A DNA stretch of 64,000 nucleotides. Source: Allobosea sp. Root381. GTDB lineage: Bacteria > Pseudomonadota > Alphaproteobacteria > Rhizobiales > Beijerinckiaceae. A program made the position numbers and the translations under genes. Each line of letters starts with the position of its first letter. Position 1 is the first letter of the stretch. The stretch is from assembly GCF_001429395.1 (NCBI RefSeq), contig NZ_LMJT01000044.1, forward strand, positions 95,287 to 159,286, in the 5' to 3' direction. Below are positions 1 to 9,232 of this stretch, one piece after another. The notes beneath the pieces are model-generated. The model saw only the letters and a list, made by a program, of their open reading frames with translations. It did not search any database and had not been told where the DNA came from.

Positions 1-2
1 TC

Positions 3-605
3 GCCCTGCACGAGACGCTCGCCTTTCCCGGCGCGCTCGAACGCGCAGGCAAGCTGCGCTCCATGCTGCTGGAGCGCTTCCTCGCGCCTACCGGGCTGCT
101 GCTCGAGTTCTTCGACGACGACTGGCGGCCCGCTTCGGGCGATGTCGGCCGCATCGTCGAACCCGGCCATCTGGCGGAGTGGTGCTGGCTGCTGCGCCGC
201 TATGAAAGGGCCGCGGGACTTGCGCCGGACACCCTGCCCTCGGCTCTCATCGATGCGGCCGAGGCGACGGCCGATCCCGCGACCGGCTTCCTGATCGACG
301 AGGCGTTCAGCGACGGAACCTGCTCCCGCCGCAGCCGCAGGCTCTGGCCCCAGACCGAATGGGCGAAGGCCTGGCTCTCGGAGCAGCGCGCCGGTCGCCC
401 CGGCGCCGGGGCGAAGGCAGCACATGCGCTCGGGCAGCTCTCGACCTGCTATCTCGGCCAGCCCCTGCCCGGAGCCTGGATCGACCAGATGGACGACACC
501 GGCCGGCCCCTCGTGGACACGATTCCCGCGAGCACGCTCTATCACGTCTTCGCTGCAGCCGTGGAGGCAGACGCGGTCCTGCTGGAGCAGAGAGCATTCG
601 CCTGA
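3..605 (+). CDS. AGE family (N-acylglucosamine 2-epimerase / mannose isomerase-like) protein, 3' part
   Basis: This is the last 200 residues of a sugar epimerase/isomerase; the frame is open from base 3, so the start lies left of the window. Family members form an (alpha/alpha)6 barrel and interconvert free or phosphorylated hexoses in the cytoplasm. Visible family-like segments are VEPGHLAEWCWLL (about residues 51-63 of the visible part) and LWPQTEWAKAW, both typical of the conserved active-site helices. A normal member is about 380-420 residues, so about half is missing off the edge. Substrate cannot be told from this part. The gene converges on the enoyl-CoA hydratase gene 53 bases further on. 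Confidence 0.75.
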   Translation, partial: ALHETLAFPGALERAGKLRSMLLERFLAPTGLLLEFFDDDWRPASGDVGRIVEPGHLAEWCWLLRRYERAAGLAPDTLPSALIDAAEATADPATGFLIDEAFSDGTCSRRSRRLWPQTEWAKAWLSEQRAGRPGAGAKAAHALGQLSTCYLGQPLPGAWIDQMDDTGRPLVDTIPASTLYHVFAAAVEADAVLLEQRAFA

Positions 606-658
606 TCGAGCGGTCGCTCAGGCGTTATCGGGCGCCTGCCCTTCCCAGAGCCGTGCGC

Positions 659-1441
659 CTACTTGCCCTGCCATTGCGGCGGCCGCTTGCCGAGGAATGC
701 TTCCATGCCCTCCCGGAAATCGGCGCTGCTGTAGCACATCACCACGAGATCGTTTCCGCCCTCGGCCGGCAGCGACGCACCGGCGAGGCGGCGCAGCGCC
801 TCCTTCGTGGCCCGCATCGTCAGCGGCGCGTGCCCGCGGATCGTCGTGGCGAGTTCCTGAGCCCGCGCCATCAGAGCCGCATGATCGGCGACGAGCTCGT
901 TGTAGAGCCCGATGCGATGGCCTTCCTCGGCCTCGATCAGCCTCGCGGTGAAGACGATGTCCTTGACCCGCGCCGGCCCGAGCAGCGCGGCGAGCCGGGC
1001 GTAGTTCGTCATCGACAGGCAGTTTCCGAGCGTCCGCGCGACCGGAAAGCCGAAGCGTGCCGTCGTCGTCGCGACCCGCAGATCGCAGGCGCAGGCGATG
1101 CTCGCCCCGCCGCCCGTGACGGCTCCCGAGATCGCCGCGATGGTCGGGATCGTGCAGGCCTCGATGGCGGTGATGACGCGATCGATCCTCTCCTCATAGG
1201 CCAGCGCGTCCTCCGGCGTGGCGAAGGAGCGGAATTGGGAGATGTCGGTGCCCGCGGCGAAGGCCTTCTCGCCCGCGCCGGTGAGGATCAGCACCTTCGG
1301 CGCGCCATGGGCGGCGGGATCGCTGCAGATCGCCGCGAGCCGCTCATACATCGCAAAGGTCAGGGCGTTGCGGGCCTGCGGCCGGTTCAGGGTGATCGTG
1401 CCGACCTCGTCCCGGACCTCGTAGAGAATCTCGTCATCCAT
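659..1441 (-). CDS. Enoyl-CoA hydratase/isomerase family protein
   Basis: A 260-residue crotonase-fold protein, the usual length for the family. It begins with the typical short beta-strand region followed by LNRPQARNALT (about residues 18-28). The oxyanion-hole segment KAFAAGTDISQF (about 59-70) and the second one ISGAVTGGGASIACACDLRVA (in pieces, about 104-124) are present. The usual catalytic Glu of hydratases is not obvious, so the reaction could be hydration, isomerisation or another crotonase chemistry on an acyl-CoA thioester. The gene stands alone between a convergent sugar epimerase gene and a peptide transporter operon, so context does not name the pathway. Confidence 0.85.
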   Translation of the reverse strand: MDDEILYEVRDEVGTITLNRPQARNALTFAMYERLAAICSDPAAHGAPKVLILTGAGEKAFAAGTDISQFRSFATPEDALAYEERIDRVITAIEACTIPTIAAISGAVTGGGASIACACDLRVATTTARFGFPVARTLGNCLSMTNYARLAALLGPARVKDIVFTARLIEAEEGHRIGLYNELVADHAALMARAQELATTIRGHAPLTMRATKEALRRLAGASLPAEGGNDLVVMCYSSADFREGMEAFLGKRPPQWQGK

Positions 1442-1601
1442 TCAGGCTCACTCCCTAGGCATCTTATTGGGCCGACGCCGCCATGGCGTTGCCGGGCGAG
1501 TCGGGTCGAAAGGAGCCGGACTATCCGTGCCCTCCGGCAGAGCGTCAACGCTTGGTGCCGGCCATCCCGGCCTGTCCGCGACGCGCAGCCGCTCGGCGGC
1601 C

Positions 1602-3221
1602 TCAGGCCGCACCGGTCGCGAAATGGCGGCCCGGCGCGGCCTCGATCAGGGCGCGAGTATAGCTGTGCGCCGGCGCGGAGAAGACCTGCGCGGTCGCGCC
1701 CTGCTCGACGATGGCGCCCTTCTCCATCACCACGATCCGGTCGCAGATCTGCGCCGCGACCCTGAGGTCATGGGTGATGAACAGGATCGCCAGGTTGAAG
1801 CGCTCCTGCACGTCGGCAAGCAGCGCCAGAACCTGCTTCTGCACGGAGACGTCGAGCGCCGAGACGGCCTCGTCCGCGATCAGGATCTCCGGCTCCATCG
1901 CCAGGGCGCGAGCGATCGCGATGCGTTGGCGCTGTCCTCCGGAGAACTGGTGCGGATAGCGCTCCAGCGCCGCGGGCTGCAGCCCGACCAGCTTCATCAG
2001 CTCGCGCGCACGCGCCAAGGCGTCATCCGCGCCCAGGCCGAAATTCATCGGTCCTTCGACGATCGAGGCGCCGACCGTCCGGCGCGGATTGAGCGAGCGG
2101 AACGGGTCCTGGAACACGACCTGGATCTTGCGGCGATAGGGCCGGAGCTTGCCCTCCGAGAGATTGGCGATGTCGATGTCCGGCACCAGGATCGCGCCCT
2201 CGCTCGGCGGCATCAGCCGGGCGACGCAGCGCGCCACCGTCGTCTTGCCGGAACCGGATTCGCCGACGATACCAACGGTCTCGCCGCGCCGGACCGTTAT
2301 CGCCACGTCGCGCGCGGCGTTCACCACACGCGCCTTCCGGAACAGCGCCTTGGAGCTGTAGGTCTTGGCGAGGCCGACCGTCTCCAGCGCCACGGGGCCG
2401 AGCACGGGCCTGCGCTCGGCCGGCGTCAGGCTCGGCACCGAGGCGATCAGCATCTTCGTGTAGGGATGGCGCGGCCGCGTCAGGATCTCGGCCGCCGGCC
2501 CCTGCTCGACCACGCGGCCCTTCTCCATCACGACGACGCGGTCGGCGATCTCGGCGACGACGCCGAAATCATGCGTTATGAACAGCACGCCGGTGCCGCG
2601 CCGCTCCTGCATCTCCTTGATGAGCTTGAGGATCTGCGCCTGCGTCGTGACGTCGAGGGCCGTCGTCGGCTCGTCGGCGATCAGCAGCGCGGGATCGAGG
2701 ATCAGCGCCGCCGCGATCATCACGCGCTGGCGCTGCCCGCCCGAGATCTGGTGCGGATAGGAGGCATGCATCCGCTCCGGTTCCGGCAGGCGCATCGCCT
2801 CCAGCATCTCCAGTACGCGCTTGCGCCGCTCGGCGGACGCAAGCTCGGTATGGATGCGCAGGACCTCCTCGATCTGGTCACCGATGGTCAGCACCGGGTT
2901 CAGCGCCGTCATCGGCTCCTGGAAGATCATCGCCATGCGGTCGCCGCGCAGCGCCCTGAGGCGCTGCGGCGTGGCGGCGAGGAGGTCCTCGCCTTCGAGC
3001 CTGATGGCGCCCGCGACCGGCTTCAGCGCCTTGGCCAACAGACCCATCACCGAAAAGGCCGTGACCGACTTGCCCGAGCCGGACTCGCCGACGACGCAGA
3101 CGATCTCGCCCGCCGCGACGCTGAGCGAGACGCCCTCGACCGCATGAGCACGGTCGCCGCCGCCGGGCAGCGCGATGCTGAGGCCGGCGATTTCGAGAAC
3201 GGGTGTCTGTGCGTCGCTCAT
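1602..3221 (-). CDS. Dipeptide/oligopeptide ABC transporter, fused dual ATP-binding protein
   Basis: A 539-residue protein with two complete ABC ATPase domains in one chain, equivalent to DppD plus DppF. Domain 1 has Walker A GESGSGKS at residues 45-52, the signature ISGGQRQR and Walker B LLIADEP. Domain 2 has Walker A GESGSGKT near residue 320 and signature FSGGQRQR. Each domain ends in the oligopeptide-transporter C-terminal extension. It powers uptake through the two permeases just upstream. Its ATG overlaps the stop of the preceding permease by four bases (ATGA), which indicates translational coupling. Last gene of the minus-strand transporter operon. Confidence 0.93.
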   Translation of the reverse strand: MSDAQTPVLEIAGLSIALPGGGDRAHAVEGVSLSVAAGEIVCVVGESGSGKSVTAFSVMGLLAKALKPVAGAIRLEGEDLLAATPQRLRALRGDRMAMIFQEPMTALNPVLTIGDQIEEVLRIHTELASAERRKRVLEMLEAMRLPEPERMHASYPHQISGGQRQRVMIAAALILDPALLIADEPTTALDVTTQAQILKLIKEMQERRGTGVLFITHDFGVVAEIADRVVVMEKGRVVEQGPAAEILTRPRHPYTKMLIASVPSLTPAERRPVLGPVALETVGLAKTYSSKALFRKARVVNAARDVAITVRRGETVGIVGESGSGKTTVARCVARLMPPSEGAILVPDIDIANLSEGKLRPYRRKIQVVFQDPFRSLNPRRTVGASIVEGPMNFGLGADDALARARELMKLVGLQPAALERYPHQFSGGQRQRIAIARALAMEPEILIADEAVSALDVSVQKQVLALLADVQERFNLAILFITHDLRVAAQICDRIVVMEKGAIVEQGATAQVFSAPAHSYTRALIEAAPGRHFATGAA

Positions 3222-4144
3222 CGGCCAGCCATCTTGGGATCGAGCGTATCGCGCAGGCCGTCGCCCAGCATGTTCACCGCGAGCACGGTGAGGCCGAGGA
3301 AGATGCCGGGATAGAGGATGTTGTGCGGGAAGACCCGGAACAGGTTGCGCCCCTCGGCCATGATGTTGCCCCAGGTCGGGATCTCCGGTGGGATGCCGAT
3401 GCCGAGGAAGGACAGGATCGCCTCGACGAGAATGGCGGAGGCCGCGATGAAGGTGCCCTGCACGATCAGCGGCGCGATCGTGTTGGGCAGGATATGGAGC
3501 ACCATCAGCTTCGGCAGCCGCGTGCCGGCCATGATCGCCGCCTCGACATAGGGCTCCTCGCGCACCGACAGCACGATCGAGCGCACCAGCCTGACCACGC
3601 GCGGTATCTCCGGAATGATGATGGCGATGATCACCGAGCTTAGCCCGCTGCGGAACAGCGAGACGACGGCGATGGCGAGCAATATGCCCGGTATCGCCAT
3701 CAGCCCGTCCATGAAGCGCATGATGATGCCGTCGAGCGGGCGGACATAGCCGGCGACGAGCCCGATCACGAGGCCGATCGCGATCGAGATCGAGGCGACC
3801 GAGACCGCGATCAGCAGCGAGACGCGCGCGCCGTAGACCACGCGGCTATAGACGTCGCGCCCGAGCGAATCCGTGCCCATGCGATGCTTGAAGACAGTCG
3901 TCGAGCCGTCATCGGCGCGGATCGTCCGCTCGAAGCCCGGCACCTTGTTGCGCGTGCTCGGGTTGATCGCAGTGGGGTCGATGGTGCCGAGCCAGGGCGC
4001 CAGCAGGCCGATCAGCGTCATCACCAGCAGCACGGTGCCGCCGATCGCGACGACCGGGTTGAGCACGAGCCGCTTCAGGATCGTGCGGGCCGGCGCCGCA
4101 GGTTCCGCCGCGACCGGCGCAAGGATGGTCGGTTCGGCGCTCAA
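3218..4144 (-). CDS. Peptide ABC transporter permease, DppC type
   Basis: A 308-residue inner-membrane permease of the binding-protein-dependent family. It has an N-terminal transmembrane segment (around VVAIGGTVLLVMTLIG), a long periplasmic stretch with the DppC-like MGTDSLGRDVYSRVVYGAR motif, and the cytoplasmic EAA-type loop near EPYVEAAIMAG, which contacts the ATPase. It pairs with the DppB-type permease upstream. The likely start is TTG at 4144, which overlaps the stop codon of that upstream permease (TTGA); no better ATG is seen near it. Substrate is likely a peptide or peptide-like compound, given M20/M81 peptidases further upstream on the same strand. Confidence 0.9.
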   Translation of the reverse strand: MSAEPTILAPVAAEPAAPARTILKRLVLNPVVAIGGTVLLVMTLIGLLAPWLGTIDPTAINPSTRNKVPGFERTIRADDGSTTVFKHRMGTDSLGRDVYSRVVYGARVSLLIAVSVASISIAIGLVIGLVAGYVRPLDGIIMRFMDGLMAIPGILLAIAVVSLFRSGLSSVIIAIIIPEIPRVVRLVRSIVLSVREEPYVEAAIMAGTRLPKLMVLHILPNTIAPLIVQGTFIAASAILVEAILSFLGIGIPPEIPTWGNIMAEGRNLFRVFPHNILYPGIFLGLTVLAVNMLGDGLRDTLDPKMAGR

Positions 4145-5082
4145 TAGCGGATCCTCGGGTCGAACAGGCTGTAGGCGAGGTCGATCAGAAGGTTGATCCC
4201 GACATAGACGCCGGAGAACAGCAGGATCACGGCCTGGATCGTCGGGTAGTCGCGGGCCAGCACCGCATCGACCGTCAGCCGGCCGAGGCCTGGAATCGCG
4301 AAGACACTCTCCGTCACCACCACGCCGCCGATCAGGAGCGCGATGCCGATGCCGACGACGGTGACGATCGGCACCGCCGCGTTCTTCAGCGCATGCCGGA
4401 ACAGGATCTTGCGCTCGACCTGCCCCTTGGCCCGTGCGGTGCGGATATAGTCCTCGCTCAGCACCTCGAGCACGCTCGCCCGCGTCATCCGCGCGATCAG
4501 CGCGATATAGATCACCGAGAGCGTCACCGCCGGCAGCACCAGCCGCTGCAGGAAGCCTCCGAAACCGCCGGACAGCGGCTGGTAGCCCTGCACCGGGAAC
4601 CAGCCGAGCGTGATCGCGAAGATGTAGATCAGCGCATAGCCGATCACGAAGACCGGCACCGAGAAGCCCAGCACCGAGAAGCCCATGACGATGCGGTCGA
4701 TCCAGGAGCCGTGCTTGTAGGCTGCGAGCACGCCGAGCGGGATCGCCACGCAGACCGCGATCAGCATCGTCGCGAAGGCGAGCGACAGCGTCGGCTCGAC
4801 GCGCCCCATGATCAGCTCGCCGATCGGCTTCTTGAAGAAGAAGCTCTCGCCGAGATTGCCCTGCAGGAGGTTGCCGGCCCAGATCGCGAACTGCGCCAGG
4901 ATCGGCTGGTCGAGGCCGAGCCGGTTGCGGATAAGCGCGATCTGCTCGGTCGTGGCGTTGTCGCCGGCGATGACCGCCGCCGGATCGCCCGGCGTCAGCC
5001 TGAGCATCAGGAAGACGAGGACGGCGACGATCACGAGGACCGGGATCGTCGCCAGCAGGCGCCGCAGGATGTAGCTCAGCAT
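4141..5082 (-). CDS. Peptide ABC transporter permease, DppB type
   Basis: A 313-residue inner-membrane permease. The start MLSYILRRLLATIPVLVIVA is the standard DppB amino-terminal transmembrane helix. LRLTPGDPA follows at about residues 28-36, the FxPGDPA-like family signature. The EAA loop EDYIRTARAKGQ lies near residue 210, and the end is the usual YSLFDPRIRY. It forms the membrane channel with the DppC-type partner downstream. The gene follows the binding-protein gene by 33 bases, so the order is binding protein, B, C, ATPase, as in many Dpp/Gsi operons. Confidence 0.92.
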   Translation of the reverse strand: MLSYILRRLLATIPVLVIVAVLVFLMLRLTPGDPAAVIAGDNATTEQIALIRNRLGLDQPILAQFAIWAGNLLQGNLGESFFFKKPIGELIMGRVEPTLSLAFATMLIAVCVAIPLGVLAAYKHGSWIDRIVMGFSVLGFSVPVFVIGYALIYIFAITLGWFPVQGYQPLSGGFGGFLQRLVLPAVTLSVIYIALIARMTRASVLEVLSEDYIRTARAKGQVERKILFRHALKNAAVPIVTVVGIGIALLIGGVVVTESVFAIPGLGRLTVDAVLARDYPTIQAVILLFSGVYVGINLLIDLAYSLFDPRIRY

Positions 5083-5115
5083 CGGCTCCGGCTCCGCGCT
5101 GTCAGCGAGGCCACC

Positions 5116-6684
5116 TCACTTCTTCTCGATGTTCCAGAACACCGGCGCGGCGGCCGAGAGGATGCCGGTGACGTTGCTGCGCGTCGCGATCGGCACATAG
5201 TACTGGCCGAGATGGACATGCGTCACGACCTCGCGCTGGCGCATCTGCACCGCCTCGGCGATGGCCTTCTGCTTGGCCGGATCGGTCTCGCGGGCGAAGT
5301 CGTCGCGCAGCTTCTCCATCTGCTCGTCGCAGGGCCAGCCAAAGGCGGCCTTGTCGCAGCTGGAATTGAGGAAACCGGTCATCACCGGGTTGAGGATGTC
5401 GGCCGAGACCCAGGAGGTCTGCATCAGGTTCCAGCCGCCCTTGTCCACCGGCTCCTTGCGGACGCGACGGGAGACGACCGTCTGCCAGTCCGAGGACTGC
5501 ATGTCGACCTTGAAGCCTCCGCGCTCGAGCAGCTGCTTGGCGACGGGGCCGAGATTGGTCAGCACCTGCAGGTCGGTCGAGTGCAGCAGCACGATCGGCG
5601 TGCCGTCATAGCCGGCCTCCTTGAGCAGGGCCTTCGACTTCTCGAAATTGGATTCGAGCAGCCCTTCCATGCCCTTCTCGCTCGCGAGCGGCGTGCCGCA
5701 GACGAAGAGCGACTTGCAGATCTTGTAGTATTCCGGGTTGCCGACGGTAGCGTCGAGGAAGTCCTTCTGGTTCAGCGCATAGAACAGCGCCTGTCGGACC
5801 TTGGGATTGTCGAAGGGCTTCTGCGTATGGTTCGGCCGCATCGTGTATTGCAGCCCGAGCGGGTTGTAGTTGGTCAGCGTGATCGACTTGTCGTCCTTGA
5901 GCAGCGGGATCAGGTCGTAGGCAGGCTGCTCGATCATGTCGATCTCGCCTGCCAGCAGCGCGTTGACCGCCTGCTGCTGGTCTGCGACCGCCAGCCATTC
6001 GACCCGGTCGAGCTTGGCGACCTTCCCGCCGGCGAGCCCCGAGGCCGGCTCGGCACGCGGCTTGTAGTCCTTGAACTTGGTGTAGACGATCTTGTCGCCG
6101 GGCTTCCATTCGTCAGTCTTGAGCACGAAGGGGCCCGAGCCGATGAATTCCGAGATCTGGGTGTTCGGGTCGGTCTCCGCCACGCGCTTCGGCATCATGA
6201 AGGGGACGTTCGACGAGGGTTTGGCGAGGCCGAAGAGCAGCAGGCCCGTCGGCGATTTCAGCTTGATGGTGAAGCTCTTGGCATCGTCGGCGCTCATGCT
6301 GTCGACGAAGGTCATCAGCTTGAGTCCGATCGGGTCCTTCGCGCCCCAGCGCTTGATCGAGGCGACGCAGTCCTCGGCGGTGACCGGCTTGCCGTCATGC
6401 CAGAGCAGGCCGTCGCGCAGCGTGAACTTGTAGGTCAGTTTGTCCGGCGACTCGGTAAAGCCATCGACCATCTGCGGCTTGATCTCGCCCTTCCCGTCCA
6501 GCGCGAAGAGCGTGTCGTAGATCATGTAGCCGTGGTTGCGGACGATATAGGCGGTGGTCCAGATCGGATCGACGATCTTGACGTCGGAGTGCATCACCAC
6601 TTTCAGAGTGGTCTGGGCCTGGGCAAGGCTGCTGCCCGCCAGCAGCGCGGCGGCTGCGGCGACGATAGTCCAACGCGACATCAT
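5116..6684 (-). CDS. Peptide ABC transporter periplasmic substrate-binding protein (SBP family 5)
   Basis: A 522-residue extracellular solute-binding protein. An N-terminal signal peptide ends in LLAGSSLAQA (about residues 14-23). Family 5 landmarks are DGLLWHDGKPVTAEDCVAS (about 91-109) and the periplasmic alpha/beta lobes typical of DppA/OppA. It should capture peptides or related ligands and hand them to the two permeases encoded next. The 164-base gap upstream to the M20 peptidase gene could hold its own promoter, so transport genes may be expressed apart from the peptidase genes. Ligand specificity cannot be read from sequence alone. Confidence 0.92.
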   Translation of the reverse strand: MMSRWTIVAAAAALLAGSSLAQAQTTLKVVMHSDVKIVDPIWTTAYIVRNHGYMIYDTLFALDGKGEIKPQMVDGFTESPDKLTYKFTLRDGLLWHDGKPVTAEDCVASIKRWGAKDPIGLKLMTFVDSMSADDAKSFTIKLKSPTGLLLFGLAKPSSNVPFMMPKRVAETDPNTQISEFIGSGPFVLKTDEWKPGDKIVYTKFKDYKPRAEPASGLAGGKVAKLDRVEWLAVADQQQAVNALLAGEIDMIEQPAYDLIPLLKDDKSITLTNYNPLGLQYTMRPNHTQKPFDNPKVRQALFYALNQKDFLDATVGNPEYYKICKSLFVCGTPLASEKGMEGLLESNFEKSKALLKEAGYDGTPIVLLHSTDLQVLTNLGPVAKQLLERGGFKVDMQSSDWQTVVSRRVRKEPVDKGGWNLMQTSWVSADILNPVMTGFLNSSCDKAAFGWPCDEQMEKLRDDFARETDPAKQKAIAEAVQMRQREVVTHVHLGQYYVPIATRSNVTGILSAAAPVFWNIEKK

Positions 6685-6848
6685 AAGCTGATCTCCCCTC
6701 TGACCGTCATGCGGTCGGTTCTTGCCGATCGTGATGTGCTGATCTGTTGAGTGGCCCGGTTGCTAACCTCGTGATTTAGGTTCCGTTTCGGTCGGCACCG
6801 CCCATGCAGGCGGCATGCCATGTCAAAGCCATGCTCGCCCGATTGCGC

Positions 6849-7988
6849 TCAGCCGGTCAACCTCGCCAGAAGCCCGGCCATCAGCCGGGTTCGCTGCGCC
6901 AGGCTCTCGACCTCGATATGCTCCTCCAGCGTGTGGTAGCCGGCGCCGAGCAGGCCGAGCCCGTCGAGCGAGGGGATGCCTGCCGCGCCGGTGAAATTGG
7001 CGTCCGAACCGCCGCCGGCCGAGCCGTGCCCCAGCGTCCAGCCGAGTTCGCCGGCAATCTGGCGCGCCAGCCCGAAGAGCTGCAGCGTTGCCTCATCCGG
7101 CTCCCAGACCGGCCGCGTCACACCGCGCGTCACGGTGAAGCGCGTACCGTCCTCGTTCTTCACCGACAGCGCCAGCATCCGCTCGACGCCGCGATCCAGA
7201 TCTTCCTGCCTTTTTGCCATGCTCAAGGCTTCCGCCTTGCATAACGTCGGCACGCAGTTCACCCACTGCCCGCCGGAGATCACGCCGACGCTGAAGGTGC
7301 AGTCGTCATCCGTCATCGCCTCGATGGCGAGCAGTTGCTTCGCCATCATGCTCACCGCGGAACGGCCCTTCTTCAGCTGCGAGCCGGCATGGCTCGGGCG
7401 ACCTTCGGCCAGCAGATTGAAGCGCGCGATCGCATAGCGCCCGGTGACCACGCCATTGCCCGGGCTGCCCGGCTCCGGCACGAGGATGAAGCGGTGCTTG
7501 CGCGCCTCTTCCATGATGATCTCGCGCGTGCCGGGGCTGCCGATCTCCTCGTCGCTGGTAAACAGCACGCTGACCGGCAGCGGCGTCTCGATCCCGGCCC
7601 TGGCCAGCGCGATCACGGCCTGCAGGGTGGCGAAGGCGCCGCCCTTCATGTCGAGGATGCCGGGCCCGTAGCAGCGCGAGCCCTCGCGCTTGAACGGCAG
7701 CGTCTTCAGCGTGCCGACCGGGTGGACGGTGTCGAGATGCGACATCAACAGGATGCCGGGCTCGGCCCGGCGCGGATGCGGGAAGTCGCCCCGGACGCAA
7801 TCACCGAGCCCGGGCGGCCCGGGAATGCGCGTCACAACTGCGCCTGCGGCGGCCAGTTCGGCCGCGGCGAGATCCATCATCCTGTTGACGGCGGCGACGT
7901 CGAAGGTCGGGCTCTCGCACTCGATCCAGGGCCTGAGCCCGGCGATCAAGGCATCGGTGTCGAGCGGCAGCGCGTTCGGGTCCATCAT
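6849..7988 (-). CDS. M20 family metallopeptidase, carboxypeptidase G2/glutamate carboxypeptidase-like
   Basis: A 379-residue di-zinc exopeptidase. Metal-site elements are in order: LMSHLDTVHP (His, Asp), GPGILDMKGG (bridging Asp), FTSDEEIGSPG (catalytic Glu pair), VPEPG, and GYHTLEEHIE near the C terminus (last His). The lid/dimerisation domain sits between. Such enzymes remove C-terminal Glu or other residues from folates or peptides. It starts MM at 7988 and has no signal peptide, so it is cytoplasmic. It lies between a second M20 gene and the peptide transporter, which points to breakdown of imported peptides. Exact substrate is unknown. Confidence 0.88.
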   Translation of the reverse strand: MMDPNALPLDTDALIAGLRPWIECESPTFDVAAVNRMMDLAAAELAAAGAVVTRIPGPPGLGDCVRGDFPHPRRAEPGILLMSHLDTVHPVGTLKTLPFKREGSRCYGPGILDMKGGAFATLQAVIALARAGIETPLPVSVLFTSDEEIGSPGTREIIMEEARKHRFILVPEPGSPGNGVVTGRYAIARFNLLAEGRPSHAGSQLKKGRSAVSMMAKQLLAIEAMTDDDCTFSVGVISGGQWVNCVPTLCKAEALSMAKRQEDLDRGVERMLALSVKNEDGTRFTVTRGVTRPVWEPDEATLQLFGLARQIAGELGWTLGHGSAGGGSDANFTGAAGIPSLDGLGLLGAGYHTLEEHIEVESLAQRTRLMAGLLARLTG

Positions 7989-8040
7989 TCACCTGTCAGG
8001 CTGGTTCATGCGGGGATCGGCGGATGCCGTCGGCAGAAGC

Positions 8041-9201
8041 TCAAGCCACGGTCCGCGTCTCGACGAGGCGGGCGAGCAGGCTGGCGCCGATCGGCAGGAT
8101 GCCGTCATCCAGCACGAAGGCCGGGTTGTGCACCGGCACGCTGCCGGCATGGCCGACCCAGGCATAGGCGCCAGGCACGACGCGCAGCATGTCGGCGAAG
8201 TCCTCGCTGCCCATCACCGGCTTCGGCTCGGTCAGAACGTTTCCCGCACCGACGATCTCGGCCGCGACCGCAGCCGTCGCCTCGGCCTGGGCCGGGTGGT
8301 TGATCAGCACGTCGAAGATGCCGCGGATGTCGACATCGATCTGCACGCCGAAGGTCATCGCCGTCCCGGCCGCGATCTCGCGCATGCGCTCGCGGACGAG
8401 CCTGGCGACGTCCGGCGAGAAAGTGCGGATCGTGCCGGCGAGCTTCGCCTCCTCCGGAATCACGTTATAGGCCGAGCCGGCGTGGAATTGCGTGATCGAG
8501 AGCACGGCGGCCTCGCGCGGATCGGCGTTGCGGCTGACGATGGTCTGCAACGCCGCCGCCAGCGAGATCGCCGCCACGACCGGGTCGCGACCGACATGCG
8601 GCATCGCGCCATGGCTGCCCTTGCCCGTGATCTTGATGTCGAAGAAATCGGCGCCGGCCATCGCGGGCCCGGGGAAGACGGCGATCTGGCCGGGGTCGAG
8701 ATTGGGGGCGTTGTGGAGCCCGTATATCTCGTCGCAGGGGAAGCGCTCGAACAGATTGTCGGCGAGCATCGCGCGCGCGCCGCCGAGCCCCTCCTCCGCC
8801 GGCTGGAAGACGAAGATCGCCGTCCCGGCGAAACCGCGATTCTCGGCTAGATAGCGCGCCGCGCCGAGCAGCATCGTGGTGTGGCCGTCATGGCCGCAGG
8901 CATGCATGCGCCCGGGAATGGTCGAGCGCCAGGGCAGGTTCGTCAGCTCGTCCATCGGCAGCGCGTCCATGTCCGCGCGCAGGCCGATGCGCCGTCCCGG
9001 CCCGCCCGTACCCGCGAGCACGCCGACCACGCCCGTGCCGCCGATGCCGCGATGCACCTCGATGCCCCAGGAGGCTAGCTTCTCCGCGACGATGCCGGAG
9101 GTACGGACCTCCTCGAAGCCGATCTCGGGATGGGCGTGGATGTCGCGGCGGATGGCGACGAGGTCGTCCTTGAAGGCGTCGATCGCGGAAAGAGCGGGCA
9201 T
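8041..9201 (-). CDS. M20 family amidohydrolase (hippurate hydrolase/aminoacylase-like)
   Basis: A 386-residue M20D-type amidohydrolase. It opens with LVAIRRDIHAHPEIGFEE, the family N-terminal mark. The metal-binding segment MHACGHDGHTTMLLGAA (about residues 102-118) contains the Cys, His and Asp ligands typical of N-acyl amino acid hydrolases. The Glu-Glu pair FQPAEEGLGGA follows near residue 137 and MGSEDFA near 327. It releases amino acids from N-acyl or N-aroyl conjugates. Cytoplasmic, no signal peptide. It lies 31 bases downstream of the M81 peptidase gene and 52 bases upstream of the other M20 gene, so the three are likely co-transcribed. Confidence 0.9.
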   Translation of the reverse strand: MPALSAIDAFKDDLVAIRRDIHAHPEIGFEEVRTSGIVAEKLASWGIEVHRGIGGTGVVGVLAGTGGPGRRIGLRADMDALPMDELTNLPWRSTIPGRMHACGHDGHTTMLLGAARYLAENRGFAGTAIFVFQPAEEGLGGARAMLADNLFERFPCDEIYGLHNAPNLDPGQIAVFPGPAMAGADFFDIKITGKGSHGAMPHVGRDPVVAAISLAAALQTIVSRNADPREAAVLSITQFHAGSAYNVIPEEAKLAGTIRTFSPDVARLVRERMREIAAGTAMTFGVQIDVDIRGIFDVLINHPAQAEATAAVAAEIVGAGNVLTEPKPVMGSEDFADMLRVVPGAYAWVGHAGSVPVHNPAFVLDDGILPIGASLLARLVETRTVA

Positions 9202-9232
9202 GAACAGGTGAACTCCGGAAGGAATGGGCCGG

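Noticed and set aside
359..1765. Long plus-strand open frame opposite the enoyl-CoA hydratase gene
   Set aside because: It is Arg/Pro/Ala-rich, has no domain features and overlaps a clear minus-strand gene; long antisense frames are expected in high-GC DNA.
4393..6750. 785-codon plus-strand open frame across the peptide permease and binding-protein genes
   Set aside because: Composition is dominated by Arg, Gln, His and Asp, as expected for a shadow of the real genes in the opposite frame.
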